A DNA stretch of 64,000 nucleotides from Mycolicibacterium sp. S2-37 (GTDB lineage: Bacteria; Actinomycetota; Actinomycetes; Mycobacteriales; Mycobacteriaceae): assembly GCF_017352375.1 (NCBI RefSeq), contig NZ_JAFEVR010000007.1, forward strand, positions 310,001 through 374,000, in the 5' to 3' direction. Every line of letters begins with the position of its first letter. Position 1 is the first letter of the stretch. The translations under genes were made by a program, and so were the position numbers. The notes beneath the pieces are model-generated. The model saw only the letters and a program-made list of their open reading frames with translations. It searched no databases and was not told where the DNA came from. Below are positions 8,972-17,270 of the stretch, piece by piece.

Positions 8972-9940
8972 ATGAAGTTCCTCGACGTGGACGGAGTCGG
9001 CCGGGTCAGCCGGATCGGGCTGGGGACGTGGCAGTTCGGTTCCCGCGAATGGGGTTACGGCGACGACTACGCGTCCGGACCCGCACGCGAGATCGTCCAG
9101 CGTGCGCTCGCGCTCGGCGTGACGTTCTTCGACACCGCCGAGGTGTACGGGCTGGGGAAGAGCGAACGGATCCTCGGCGAGGCGCTCGGCGATCAGCGCG
9201 CCGAGGTGGCGGTGGCGAGCAAGATCATGCCGGTGGCGCCGTTTCCGGCTGTGGTCCGCCAGCGGGCCCGCGCCAGCGCGCAGCGACTGGGACTCGACCG
9301 GATTCCGCTCTATCAGATCCATCAGTCCAATCCCCTGGTGCCCGATTCGGTGATCATGCCGGGTATGCGCGATCTCCTCGACCGCGGAACGATCGGCGCG
9401 GCGGGCGTCTCGAACTACTCGTTCGACCGGTGGCGCAAGGCCGACGCCGCGCTCGGCAGGCCGGTGGTGAGCAACCAGGTGCACTTCTCGCTGGCCCACC
9501 CCGGCGCGCTGGACGACCTCGTTCCCTTCGCCGAGCGAGAGAACAGGGTGGTGATCGCGTACAGCCCGTTGGCTCAGGGCCTGCTGGGCGGCAGATACGG
9601 CCCCGACAACCGTCCTGGTGGGGTGCGCGCGTTCAATCCCCTGTTCGGCACCGAGAATCTGCGCCGCATCCAACCGCTGCTGAACGTCCTGCGCGACATC
9701 GCCGCAGCCGTCGACGCCCAGCCCGCCCAGGTCGCGCTGGCATGGCTGATCAGTCTGCCCGGAGTGGTGGCCATTCCGGGTGCGTCCAGCGTCGAGCAGC
9801 TCGAATTCAACGTCGCCGCAGCCGATATCGAGCTGAGCGCAGCCGACCGCGACACCCTGACCGACGCGGCGCGGGCGTTTCGGCCGGTACCGGCGAAGCG
9901 ATTCCTCACCGACCTGGCCCGCGAGCGGCTCGGCCGCTGA
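8972..9940 (+). CDS. Aldo/keto reductase
   Basis: NADPH-dependent oxidoreductase of 322 residues, TIM-barrel, cytoplasmic. The catalytic tetrad is visible: D54 and Y59 (FDTAEVYG), K84 (VASKIMP) and H117 (YQIHQSN). The C-terminal cofactor region reads IPGASSVEQLEFN. ATG 8972 is chosen because MKFLDVDGVGRVSRIGLGTWQ is the typical family N-terminus; the upstream open frame lies over the metallophosphoesterase start region. It ends exactly where the convergent SDR gene ends (9940/9941), so the stops are back to back. Substrate unknown. Confidence 0.9.
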   Translation: MKFLDVDGVGRVSRIGLGTWQFGSREWGYGDDYASGPAREIVQRALALGVTFFDTAEVYGLGKSERILGEALGDQRAEVAVASKIMPVAPFPAVVRQRARASAQRLGLDRIPLYQIHQSNPLVPDSVIMPGMRDLLDRGTIGAAGVSNYSFDRWRKADAALGRPVVSNQVHFSLAHPGALDDLVPFAERENRVVIAYSPLAQGLLGGRYGPDNRPGGVRAFNPLFGTENLRRIQPLLNVLRDIAAAVDAQPAQVALAWLISLPGVVAIPGASSVEQLEFNVAAADIELSAADRDTLTDAARAFRPVPAKRFLTDLARERLGR

Positions 9941-10720
9941 TCAGGAGATCGAGTTCGCCCCGTCGATGGCCAGGGTCGTGCCGGTGACGTAGGACGCTCC
10001 CGGCGACGCCAGGAACGCCACTCCCGCCGCGACCTCCGCCGCCGTCGCGGACCGCCCCACCGGCGTCGCGTTGCCGGCCGCCACCTCCGATGGCAGTTGT
10101 GCAGCGGTCGCGATCCAGCCGGGCAGCACCAGGTTCGCGGTCACGCCGTGGGGGGCGAAGTCCACGGCCACCGACCGCGTCATCCCGAGCATCGCCGCTT
10201 TCGCGGTGTGGTAGCCGACGTCACCGGTGTAGGCGGTGAGCACGCCCGCCGTGGATCCGACATTGACGATGCGGCCGTATCCGCGTTCCACCATTCCCGG
10301 CAGCGCCGCGCGGGTGACGTAGAACGCGCTGTCGAGGTTGCGCCGCAGGGCAAGTGACCACTCGTCGTCGGTCATCGCCGTCACCACGTTGGGCTGCTCG
10401 GGGCTGTTGACCGACGCCAGGCCGGCATTGTTCACCAGCACGTCGAGCTTTCCGAACGTCTCGACAGTGGCCTCCACCAACTCGCGCGCCGCCGCCGGGG
10501 AGAACAGGTCGGCGACGAACGAGCTCGCCGTGATGCCGTCGGCCTGCAGTTCGGCGGCCCGCTGGGCGACCCGTTCGGTGGTTCCGGTGACCATCACCGC
10601 CGCGCCGAGTTCGCCGAGCAGGCGTGCACTCGCGAAGCCGATACCGATGTCGCTGCTCGATCCGGTGACGAGCGCCACCTGACCGGTGAGATCGAAAGCG
10701 GTTGGCAGCGTTGGGGACAT
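9941..10720 (-). CDS. Short-chain dehydrogenase/reductase (SDR)
   Basis: Classical NAD(P)-dependent SDR of 259 residues. The cofactor motif is TGSSSDIG (Asp in place of the usual middle Gly), followed by NNAG, the catalytic Ser in NVGSTAG and YHTAK. The C-terminus reads SYVTGTTLAIDGANS, as in FabG-like enzymes. Substrate is not predictable. It is divergent from the solute-binding lipoprotein operon across about 200 bp that contain a perfect palindrome (10818-10834), so it may share control with that operon. Confidence 0.9.
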   Translation of the reverse strand: MSPTLPTAFDLTGQVALVTGSSSDIGIGFASARLLGELGAAVMVTGTTERVAQRAAELQADGITASSFVADLFSPAAARELVEATVETFGKLDVLVNNAGLASVNSPEQPNVVTAMTDDEWSLALRRNLDSAFYVTRAALPGMVERGYGRIVNVGSTAGVLTAYTGDVGYHTAKAAMLGMTRSVAVDFAPHGVTANLVLPGWIATAAQLPSEVAAGNATPVGRSATAAEVAAGVAFLASPGASYVTGTTLAIDGANSIS

Positions 10721-10817
10721 GGATGGAATCCTCTCGATGGGGGCGGCGCGCAGCCGGAAGTCTCCGGACCCGCGTGCCGAGAGACTATGGCCGCCGGGAC
10801 GGAGTTTCTAGGTCAGT

Positions 10818-10834
10818 CGTCCAAATCTTGGACG
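10818..10834. promoter_or_regulatory. Perfect 7-bp inverted repeat, candidate TetR operator
   Basis: CGTCCAA-ATC-TTGGACG lies in the divergent region between the SDR (start 10720) and the lipoprotein gene (start 10925). Size and position fit a TetR-family operator. The TetR gene at 12484 is in the downstream operon, so autoregulation is a reasonable inference. Confidence 0.5.
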
Positions 10835-10924
10835 TTCGTACAAGGTGGTAACCGCCGTGTCACGCGACCGAAACGCAGCCACCCCAAACTCGACCAAACA
10901 CATTCGAACGCAGGAGTTTCGAGG

Positions 10925-12487
10925 ATGACACTCAAGTCGGTCGCCAGCGCACTGGCCATCGCCACCCTGCTCGTGGCGGGCACCGCCTGTTCAGGCGGCA
11001 GCAACGCTCCGACGGACGATGCCGCGCTGGCGTCGACGATTCGCGCCCCGTTGATGAGCGATCCACCTCCGCTCGATCCGGACGTCTTCTACCAGCCCGA
11101 GGGCCTGCTGATCATGACGTCGGCCTACCAGGGCCTGCTTCGGTACGCCCCCGGGTCGACGAAGATCGAGGGTCTGCTGGCCGACGGGTGGACGGTGTCC
11201 GACGACGGGCTCCGTTACACCTTCACCCTCCGCGGCGGTGTGAAGTTCTCCGACGGCACACCGTTCGACGCCGAAGCGGCCAGGGCGAGCTTTCAGCGAC
11301 GAATCGACATGGCGGCAGGCCCGTCGTACATGCTGGCCGAGGTCACGGCGATGGCGACGCCGGACCCGCGGACCTTCGAGGTCACCCTCGGCAAGCCGGT
11401 CGCGCCGTTCCTCGATTACCTGGCCTCACCGTACGGCCCGCTGATGACCAGCCCGACAGCCCTGGCGCAGAACGCCTCCGGCGACGACCGCGCCGCCGGC
11501 TGGTTGGCCGCCCACACCGCCGGCACCGGTCCGTACCAGCTGACCGAGGCGGTGCCCGCCGATCACTACACCCTCACCGTCAACCCGCACTACTGGGGCG
11601 AGGCCCCGCAGATCGCCACCATCAGGCTGCCGGTCATCGCGGCTACGGCGGTGCAGCGTCTGCAGCTGGAGTCGGGTCAGCTCGACCTGGTCCTGCACGG
11701 CTTCTCCAAGGGCGACTACCAGGCCGTCGCCGCGGGTGCGGACACCGAGGTCCTGCAGCAGGATGCACTGGTCAAGGCAATGGTGATGGTGAATCCGGAC
11801 TCCGCGGTGTTCGGGCCCCGCCCTGCGCGGGAGGCGCTGGCCGCAGGACTCGACCACAGCGCGCTGACCACAACGGTGTTCGGCGAACAGGGCGCCCCGT
11901 CGACGCAGTTCTACCCCATCGGAATGCTGCCCGACGGTGCCGTGCCCGACCAGCACGCCCATGACCCCGCGAAGCTCGCGGCGCTCGGCAGCAGCGGTGG
12001 CGCCGTCGAGATCGGCTATCCGACGGGCGACAGCTCGCTGCAGGATCTGGCCAACCAGATCCAGGTGATCCTCCAACAGGCCGGACTGAACTCGACGGTC
12101 CGCGACTTCCCGCTGGCGCAGTTCTTCGCACTCGGTGAGAACCCCGACCAACGACCGGATCTCATGCTGGCCTCGTTCAATCCTGATGCCGCTCACCCGG
12201 ATACGTGGTCGCGGATCTACAACTACACCAACGCTCCGGTCAATCTGCTCGGCTGCTCGGTGCCCGCGGCGGACAAGCTGCTCGACGACGGCAGCGCCGA
12301 GCCGGATCCGGCGAGGTCGCAGACGCTCTACGTCGAGGCGGCGAAGGCGTACCGCGATTCGCTGTGCTGGCTGAACCTGGCCGATCTGCACAACACCATC
12401 GCCGCCCGCAAGGGCTACTCGGGCTGGGCCAGCCAGCCGGCGTGGATGTGGGACACCGACTTCTCCACGCTGAAGTTCCAGGCGTGA
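10925..12487 (+). CDS. ABC transporter solute-binding lipoprotein, family 5 (peptide/opine type)
   Basis: Extracytoplasmic substrate-binding protein of 520 residues anchored as a lipoprotein. ATG 10925 follows GGAGTTTCGAGG and starts a signal peptide ending in the lipobox AGTAC, with Cys as first mature residue. The fold is SBP_bac_5: WTVSDDGLRYTFTLRGGVKFSDG and AYQGLLRY are typical. No permease or ATPase genes follow; the operon continues with a TetR regulator (stop/start overlap GTGA at 12484) and an agmatinase-like hydrolase, suggesting the ligand is a guanidino compound or peptide (inference). Transport partners must be elsewhere. Confidence 0.88.
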   Translation: MTLKSVASALAIATLLVAGTACSGGSNAPTDDAALASTIRAPLMSDPPPLDPDVFYQPEGLLIMTSAYQGLLRYAPGSTKIEGLLADGWTVSDDGLRYTFTLRGGVKFSDGTPFDAEAARASFQRRIDMAAGPSYMLAEVTAMATPDPRTFEVTLGKPVAPFLDYLASPYGPLMTSPTALAQNASGDDRAAGWLAAHTAGTGPYQLTEAVPADHYTLTVNPHYWGEAPQIATIRLPVIAATAVQRLQLESGQLDLVLHGFSKGDYQAVAAGADTEVLQQDALVKAMVMVNPDSAVFGPRPAREALAAGLDHSALTTTVFGEQGAPSTQFYPIGMLPDGAVPDQHAHDPAKLAALGSSGGAVEIGYPTGDSSLQDLANQIQVILQQAGLNSTVRDFPLAQFFALGENPDQRPDLMLASFNPDAAHPDTWSRIYNYTNAPVNLLGCSVPAADKLLDDGSAEPDPARSQTLYVEAAKAYRDSLCWLNLADLHNTIAARKGYSGWASQPAWMWDTDFSTLKFQA

Positions 12488-13116
12488 GAACCGAGACCAC
12501 CCGCCCCACCGGTAACACCGCGCGTGGCGCCCAGCGGCGCACCGAGATCATCGACGCCGCCGTGGAGGTGATGGCCCGGGTCGGGCTGGCCGGGCTGTCC
12601 ATGCGGGTGGTCGCCCACCAGGCGGGTATCCCGCTCGGCGCGCTGAGTTACTACTTCACCGACAAGGCGGATCTGGTGGCCCAGGCATTCCAGCAGCTGT
12701 CCGACCGCGAGATCGAACGCGTGGTGCGGACCGCGGACCGCCTCGATTCGGCGATGCCGGGCGAACAGATCGCCGATCTCTTCGCCGACCTGATCATCGG
12801 CGGGTTCGACGCGCCGCAGGGCGCGATCGTGGCGCGCTACGAGCTGGTCACCGAGGCGAGCCGCGACGAGCGGCTGCGGCCGATGTTCGAATCCTGGTAC
12901 GCCTCCATGATTCCGGCGCTGAGCCGGCTGTTCCGCGACCTCGGGTCCCGGCACCCCGAACTCGACTCACGAACCGTGATGGCGGTGATGGCCGGTCTGG
13001 AGATCGACAACCTCTACCGTCCGCTCACCCCCGTCGACAAGCGGCGCATTCGCGCCACCATCCGGCACGCGTTCCGGGCGGTCATCTCGCTACACGACAC
13101 CGAAGGCGGAACATAA
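12484..13116 (+). CDS. TetR family transcriptional regulator
   Basis: DNA-binding repressor of 210 residues. The helix-turn-helix lies at about residues 30-60 (GLSMRVVAHQAGIPLGALSYYF). GTG 12484 overlaps the stop of the lipoprotein gene, so translation is probably coupled. The effector domain is generic (C-terminal TetR_C). Lying between a solute-binding protein and an agmatinase-like gene, it most likely senses the transported or hydrolysed compound and acts at the palindrome at 10818-10834 (inference). Confidence 0.9.
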   Translation: MRTETTRPTGNTARGAQRRTEIIDAAVEVMARVGLAGLSMRVVAHQAGIPLGALSYYFTDKADLVAQAFQQLSDREIERVVRTADRLDSAMPGEQIADLFADLIIGGFDAPQGAIVARYELVTEASRDERLRPMFESWYASMIPALSRLFRDLGSRHPELDSRTVMAVMAGLEIDNLYRPLTPVDKRRIRATIRHAFRAVISLHDTEGGT

Positions 13117-14214
13117 ATGGCAGGAACCGGATTCGGCCCGGACATCACCTTCCTCGGCGTGCCACGCTGCAATCTCGACGACAGGGCCAGCTACGCCGAC
13201 GCCGACATCGTGATCCTCGGCGCACCGCTGGACGGCGGTACGACGTACCGGTCGGGCACGCGCTTCGGCCCGTCGGCGCTGCGGCAGGCCTGTTATCTGC
13301 CGCAGAACGGCTCGCGGCCCAGCCTGGCGTTGCGGGTGGACGGGCTGACCGATCTGCGCGTGTACGACGCCGGGGACGTCACGCTCTACAGCGGCGACGT
13401 CGAGAAGGCCGTCCGGCTGATCGAGGAGGACGTCTACAAGATCTCGTCGGTAGGCGCGGTTCCCATCATCCTGGGCGGCGACCACACCATCGCCTGGCCC
13501 GACCACACCGGGGTGGCCCGCCACCACGGTTTCGGCAAGGTGTCGATGATCCACTTCGACGCCCACGCCGACACCGGCGACATCCACCTCGGATCGCTGG
13601 TCGGCCACGGCCTGCCGATGCGCCGGCTGATCGAGTCGGGAGCGCTGCGCGGGGACCGGTTCCTGCAGCTGGGTCTTCGAGGATACTGGCCTGACGAGCC
13701 CGTGCTGCAGTGGATGGCCGCCCAGGGGCTCAGGTCCTACGAGATGACCGAGATCGTGGCCCGCGGTTTGGAACCCTGCCTCACCGAGGCGTTCCAGATC
13801 GCGACCGACGACTGCGAGGGTGTCTTCCTGTCCGTGGACATCGACGTCTGCGATCCCGGACACGCACCGGGCACCGGCACTCCCGAGCCGGGCGGGTTCT
13901 CGGCCCGGCAGTTGCTCGATGCGGTTCGCCGGATCTGCTACGAGCTGCCGGTCGTCGGGGTCGACGTCGTCGAGGTCGCCCCGCCGTACGACCACGCCGA
14001 CATCACCGCGCTGCTCGGCAATCGCGTGGTGCTGGAGGTCATCTCGGCGATTGCACGTCGCCGCCGGGATGCCGCGGAGGGCACCACCTGGGATCCCGCT
14101 CAGCCGCTGCTCGCAGGACGTGGTACTGAGGAGCAGCTACGCCTGATCGCCGAGGGCGAAGCGGCCCGGCGGCGGGGCGAGGGCGGCACGCGACCGCATC
14201 ATCACCACCATTGA
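13117..14214 (+). CDS. Ureohydrolase (agmatinase / guanidinobutyrase-like)
   Basis: Binuclear manganese hydrolase of 365 residues releasing urea from a guanidino compound; agmatine or guanidinobutyrate are the likeliest substrates. Metal motifs are complete: GGDH (H123), HFDAHAD (D148, H150, D152) and SVDIDVCDPGHAPGTGTPEPGG beginning at 239 (D241, D243). ATG 13117 directly follows the TetR stop codon. The protein ends in five consecutive His residues (TRPHHHHH), an unusual natural tail that could bind or buffer metal. Longer than typical agmatinases (about 300-320). Confidence 0.88.
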   Translation: MAGTGFGPDITFLGVPRCNLDDRASYADADIVILGAPLDGGTTYRSGTRFGPSALRQACYLPQNGSRPSLALRVDGLTDLRVYDAGDVTLYSGDVEKAVRLIEEDVYKISSVGAVPIILGGDHTIAWPDHTGVARHHGFGKVSMIHFDAHADTGDIHLGSLVGHGLPMRRLIESGALRGDRFLQLGLRGYWPDEPVLQWMAAQGLRSYEMTEIVARGLEPCLTEAFQIATDDCEGVFLSVDIDVCDPGHAPGTGTPEPGGFSARQLLDAVRRICYELPVVGVDVVEVAPPYDHADITALLGNRVVLEVISAIARRRRDAAEGTTWDPAQPLLAGRGTEEQLRLIAEGEAARRRGEGGTRPHHHHH

Positions 14215-14259
14215 TCTCGGGGGCGCCGTTCTGTCGGACCCCTCTGCGAGAATGGCGTC

Positions 14260-15514
14260 ATGTCAACCGCCGCAGCATCTTTGGTCGATCGGGTGCGCCC
14301 GGTCGACCGGCTAGAGGTGTTGTTCGACGAACTGGCGGAGCTCACCGGTCAGCGCAACGCGATCGACGGACGCATCGTGGAGATCGTGGCCGAAATCGAG
14401 CGCGACGAACTCGCCGGGATGACCGGAGCCCGCTCGATGAAGGCCTTGGTCGCCTGGAAAACCGGCGCCACACCGCGCAACGCCGAAAACCATGGTCGCC
14501 GTCGCCCGCCGCCTCGACCAATTCCCCCGCTGCGCCGAAGGAATGCGCCAAGGCCTGCTGTCACTGGACCGCGTCGGGGTCATCGCCGAACACGCCGCCG
14601 ACGGATCCGACGCCCACTACGCGCAGTTGGCTGCCGTGGCCACCGTCAACCAGCTGCGTACCGCGGTCAAACTCGAACCCCGTCCCGACCCCCAGCCGCG
14701 CCCGGCACCGGCGGCCTCCATCACCAAGACCATCGACGGCGAATACACCACCTGGCGCATCCGGCTCCCCCAACTCGAGGCCGCCACGTTCGAGGCCGCC
14801 CTGCAATCCCACCGCGACGCACTGGTCGCCGACTGGAAGAACGGACGGACCCCGGTATTTCCGACCAATCTCGACGCGTTCATGAGCCTGGTCGAGGCCG
14901 GCTGGGACGCCGACGTAGCCCGCCGGCCACACGGCCAGCACACCACCGTGGTCGTGCACCTCGACCTCGACAAACCCGTCGCCGCACTGCATCTAGGCCC
15001 GGTACTGACCGACGAGGACCGCCGCTACCTGACCTGCGATGCCACCTGCGAGGCTCGGTTCCAACGCGACGGGCGGGTCATCGGCGCCGGGCGCAGCACC
15101 CGCACCGTCAGCCGCCGGCTGCGCCGCGCCCTGGAGCACCGAGACCACTGCTGCGTGGTGCCCGGGTGCGGCGCCACCCGCGGACTGCACGCCCACCACC
15201 TCCAGCACTGGGAAGACGGCGGACCCACCGAACTGTCCAACCTCGCCCTGCTCTGCCCGTACCACCACCGCGCCCATCACCGCGGCGACATCACCATCAC
15301 CGGACCCGCCGACCACCTGGCGGTCACCGACAGCGCCGGCCGCGAACTCCACGCTGGATCACTGGCCCGACCCCCCGACACAGCCCCCGCCCGCGGTCCC
15401 ACCCTGCCGCGGACCGACCGGCGAACGCGCCGACTGGTGGTGGTACACACCCTTCCAACCACCACCGCCGAGCATCAACGGGCGGGGCGGGTTTTCACGG
15501 GTGCCTGCAGGTGA
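14260..15514 (+). pseudogene. DUF222/HNH endonuclease-like gene (13E12 family), frameshifted
   Basis: A member of the mycobacterial 13E12 repeat family split by one frameshift. Codons from ATG 14260 give the DUF222 N-terminus through WKTGATPRNAE, then the frame continues in the next phase from about 14490 as MVAVARRLDQF to 15514. The junction reads gccgaaaaccatgg, where one base too many is present. The second part keeps the HNH domain (CCVVPGCGATRGLHAHHLQHW and LLCPYHHRAHH). If the shift is real the gene is inactive, or yields a C-terminal product from ATG 14492. It overlaps the convergent SDR gene by 20 bp. An intact relative is at 40113-41609. Confidence 0.8.
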
Positions 15515-16232
15515 CCCCACCGTCGACGACAAGGTGCGAACCGGTGATGAACGACGCCTTGGGCGACATCAGGAAGGCGACGGCCGCACCGATGTCTTCG
15601 GGCTGTCCGAGCCGGCCGAGAGGAGCCGCACTGATGAACCCCTCGCGGACCTCGTCCACGTCGAGGGCGATCTGCAGCATCGGCGTCTCGATGAAGCCGG
15701 GGCAGACCGCGTTGACCCGGACGCCGTCGGGCCCGAGCTGCGCGGCCATCGAGCGGGTGAGGCCGAGTAGACCGGCCTTCGACGCACAGTAGGCGGGGAT
15801 GAACGGGTTGGCTTGCAACCCTTCGATGCTCGAGATTCCCACGATGGCGGGGTGACCACCCGAGCGGGCCGCCTCCTGGAGGTGCGGCAGGATCAGCTGG
15901 GCGACCATCGCCTGCGCGCGCAGGTTGACGTCCAGCACGGCGTCCCAGGACTCTTCGGTGAAGGTGCCCACCGGCTCGGGGATCACCCGTCCCGCCGCAT
16001 GCACCAAGCCGTCGATCCCCGACAGTGCCTCCGCCGCCGACGTGGTGGCCGCCGCGATCTGCGCGCCGTCGCAGACGTCGACCACCGCGGCAGGCACACC
16101 CAGCGTGTCGCCGACGGCGGTGACTTCGGAGGCGATGTCCCACAACATGACTCGGCGTCCGTCGGCGATCAGCGCCTCCGCGCTGGCCCGCCCGATACCC
16201 GACGCCCCTCCGGTCACGATGACTCCCGGCAT
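15495..16232 (-). CDS. Short-chain dehydrogenase/reductase, third gene of BVMO operon
   Basis: SDR of 245 residues with GGASGIG, catalytic ISSIEG and YCASK, and the C-terminal SFITGSHLVVDGG. The start ATG 16232 is preceded by GAGAGGAG, a good ribosome site, 12 bp after the alcohol dehydrogenase stop. In the operon order monooxygenase, zinc dehydrogenase, SDR, it probably oxidises an alcohol or reduces a carbonyl in the same ketone/alcohol pathway (inference). Confidence 0.9.
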   Translation of the reverse strand: MPGVIVTGGASGIGRASAEALIADGRRVMLWDIASEVTAVGDTLGVPAAVVDVCDGAQIAAATTSAAEALSGIDGLVHAAGRVIPEPVGTFTEESWDAVLDVNLRAQAMVAQLILPHLQEAARSGGHPAIVGISSIEGLQANPFIPAYCASKAGLLGLTRSMAAQLGPDGVRVNAVCPGFIETPMLQIALDVDEVREGFISAAPLGRLGQPEDIGAAVAFLMSPKASFITGSHLVVDGGVTCRHP

Positions 16233-16244
16233 CGATACTCCTCT

Positions 16245-17270
16245 CTAGGTTCTCAGCAGGACTTTGACCACGTCGCCGGAGCGGGCAGCCACCGCGGCGT
16301 AGCCCTCGGCCGCACGGTCCAGCGGCAACTCCGTGGTGAAGATGCCGCCGACCGAGAGCCGCCCGGTCTGCAGCAGTGGGATCAGCTGCGGCCAGGTCTG
16401 CTGCACCGGCGCGGTCGTCATCCGCAGAGTGACGCTGCGCAGCAGCGCGAGCGTCGCCGGAAAGGGGAACGGCGCCAGATCGTGCACGCCGACCACCGAT
16501 ACGGTGCCGCCCGCGCGCACGGCGGTCAGGGCGTCGGCCATCGAGGTGTCCGAGCCGACGGCGTCGATCACCGCGTCCACACCCACGCCGCCGGTGTGCG
16601 TCATCGCGGCCTCGGTGGCCGAGGGCGCGGCCGGGGTGGCGCCGAACCCCGCGGCCCGATCCCGTCGCTGGGCGACCGGGTCCACGGCGAGAACCGTTGC
16701 AGCGCCGAGTGTCAGGGCGCTGCGGACGGCGCACAGGCCGACGGCACCCAGCCCTATCACCGCCACCGTGCCTCCGATCGGGAACTCCGCCCGCTGCGCT
16801 GCAGCCCATCCGGTGGCCAGGTTGTCGGTCAGCAGCAGCGCCTGCTCCTCGTCGATCCCGTCCGGTATCGCGCGGAGCTGGAAGTCGGCGGCCGGGACCG
16901 CGAGCAGATCGGACTGCGCACCTCCGAGCACGCCGGCGCCGAAGATCTGCGGGCCGGAATGACACCGGATCGGGTCGAGGGTGGCGCATCCGGCGCAGTG
17001 CCCGCACCCGGCGACCGAGGACACCATGACCCGGTCACCGTTGCGCACCGACCGCACGTCCTGGCCCACCTCGACGACGGTGCCGACCGCCTCGTGACCC
17101 AGGGCCACCGGTTCCAGGATCGGGTAGTCGCCGTCGTAGAAGTGCAGATCGGAGCCGCAGATACCGGCAGCGGTCACTGCCACCACGGCACCATCGGGCC
17201 CCGGCAGAACCGGATCGGGCCTGGTGTCGACCCGCACCGAAGCCGGACCGTCGATGACGACGCTACGCAT
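16245..17270 (-). CDS. Zinc-dependent medium-chain alcohol dehydrogenase
   Basis: NAD(P)-dependent MDR dehydrogenase of 341 residues. Catalytic zinc ligands are C38 and H59-E60 (GHE); the structural zinc site is C89, C92, C95, C103 (CGHCAGC...C). The Rossmann motif is VIGLGAVGLCAV. Its ATG lies 8 bp inside the end of the upstream Baeyer-Villiger monooxygenase gene, so the two are co-translated. A role oxidising a secondary alcohol to the ketone used by that monooxygenase, or oxidising the alcohol released after ester cleavage, is likely. Confidence 0.92.
   Translation of the reverse strand: MRSVVIDGPASVRVDTRPDPVLPGPDGAVVAVTAAGICGSDLHFYDGDYPILEPVALGHEAVGTVVEVGQDVRSVRNGDRVMVSSVAGCGHCAGCATLDPIRCHSGPQIFGAGVLGGAQSDLLAVPAADFQLRAIPDGIDEEQALLLTDNLATGWAAAQRAEFPIGGTVAVIGLGAVGLCAVRSALTLGAATVLAVDPVAQRRDRAAGFGATPAAPSATEAAMTHTGGVGVDAVIDAVGSDTSMADALTAVRAGGTVSVVGVHDLAPFPFPATLALLRSVTLRMTTAPVQQTWPQLIPLLQTGRLSVGGIFTTELPLDRAAEGYAAVAARSGDVVKVLLRT

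Noticed and set aside
14196..14214. Five terminal His codons as a cloning-vector tag
   Set aside because: Flanking sequence continues as normal chromosome, with mixed CAT/CAC codons and no vector sequence.
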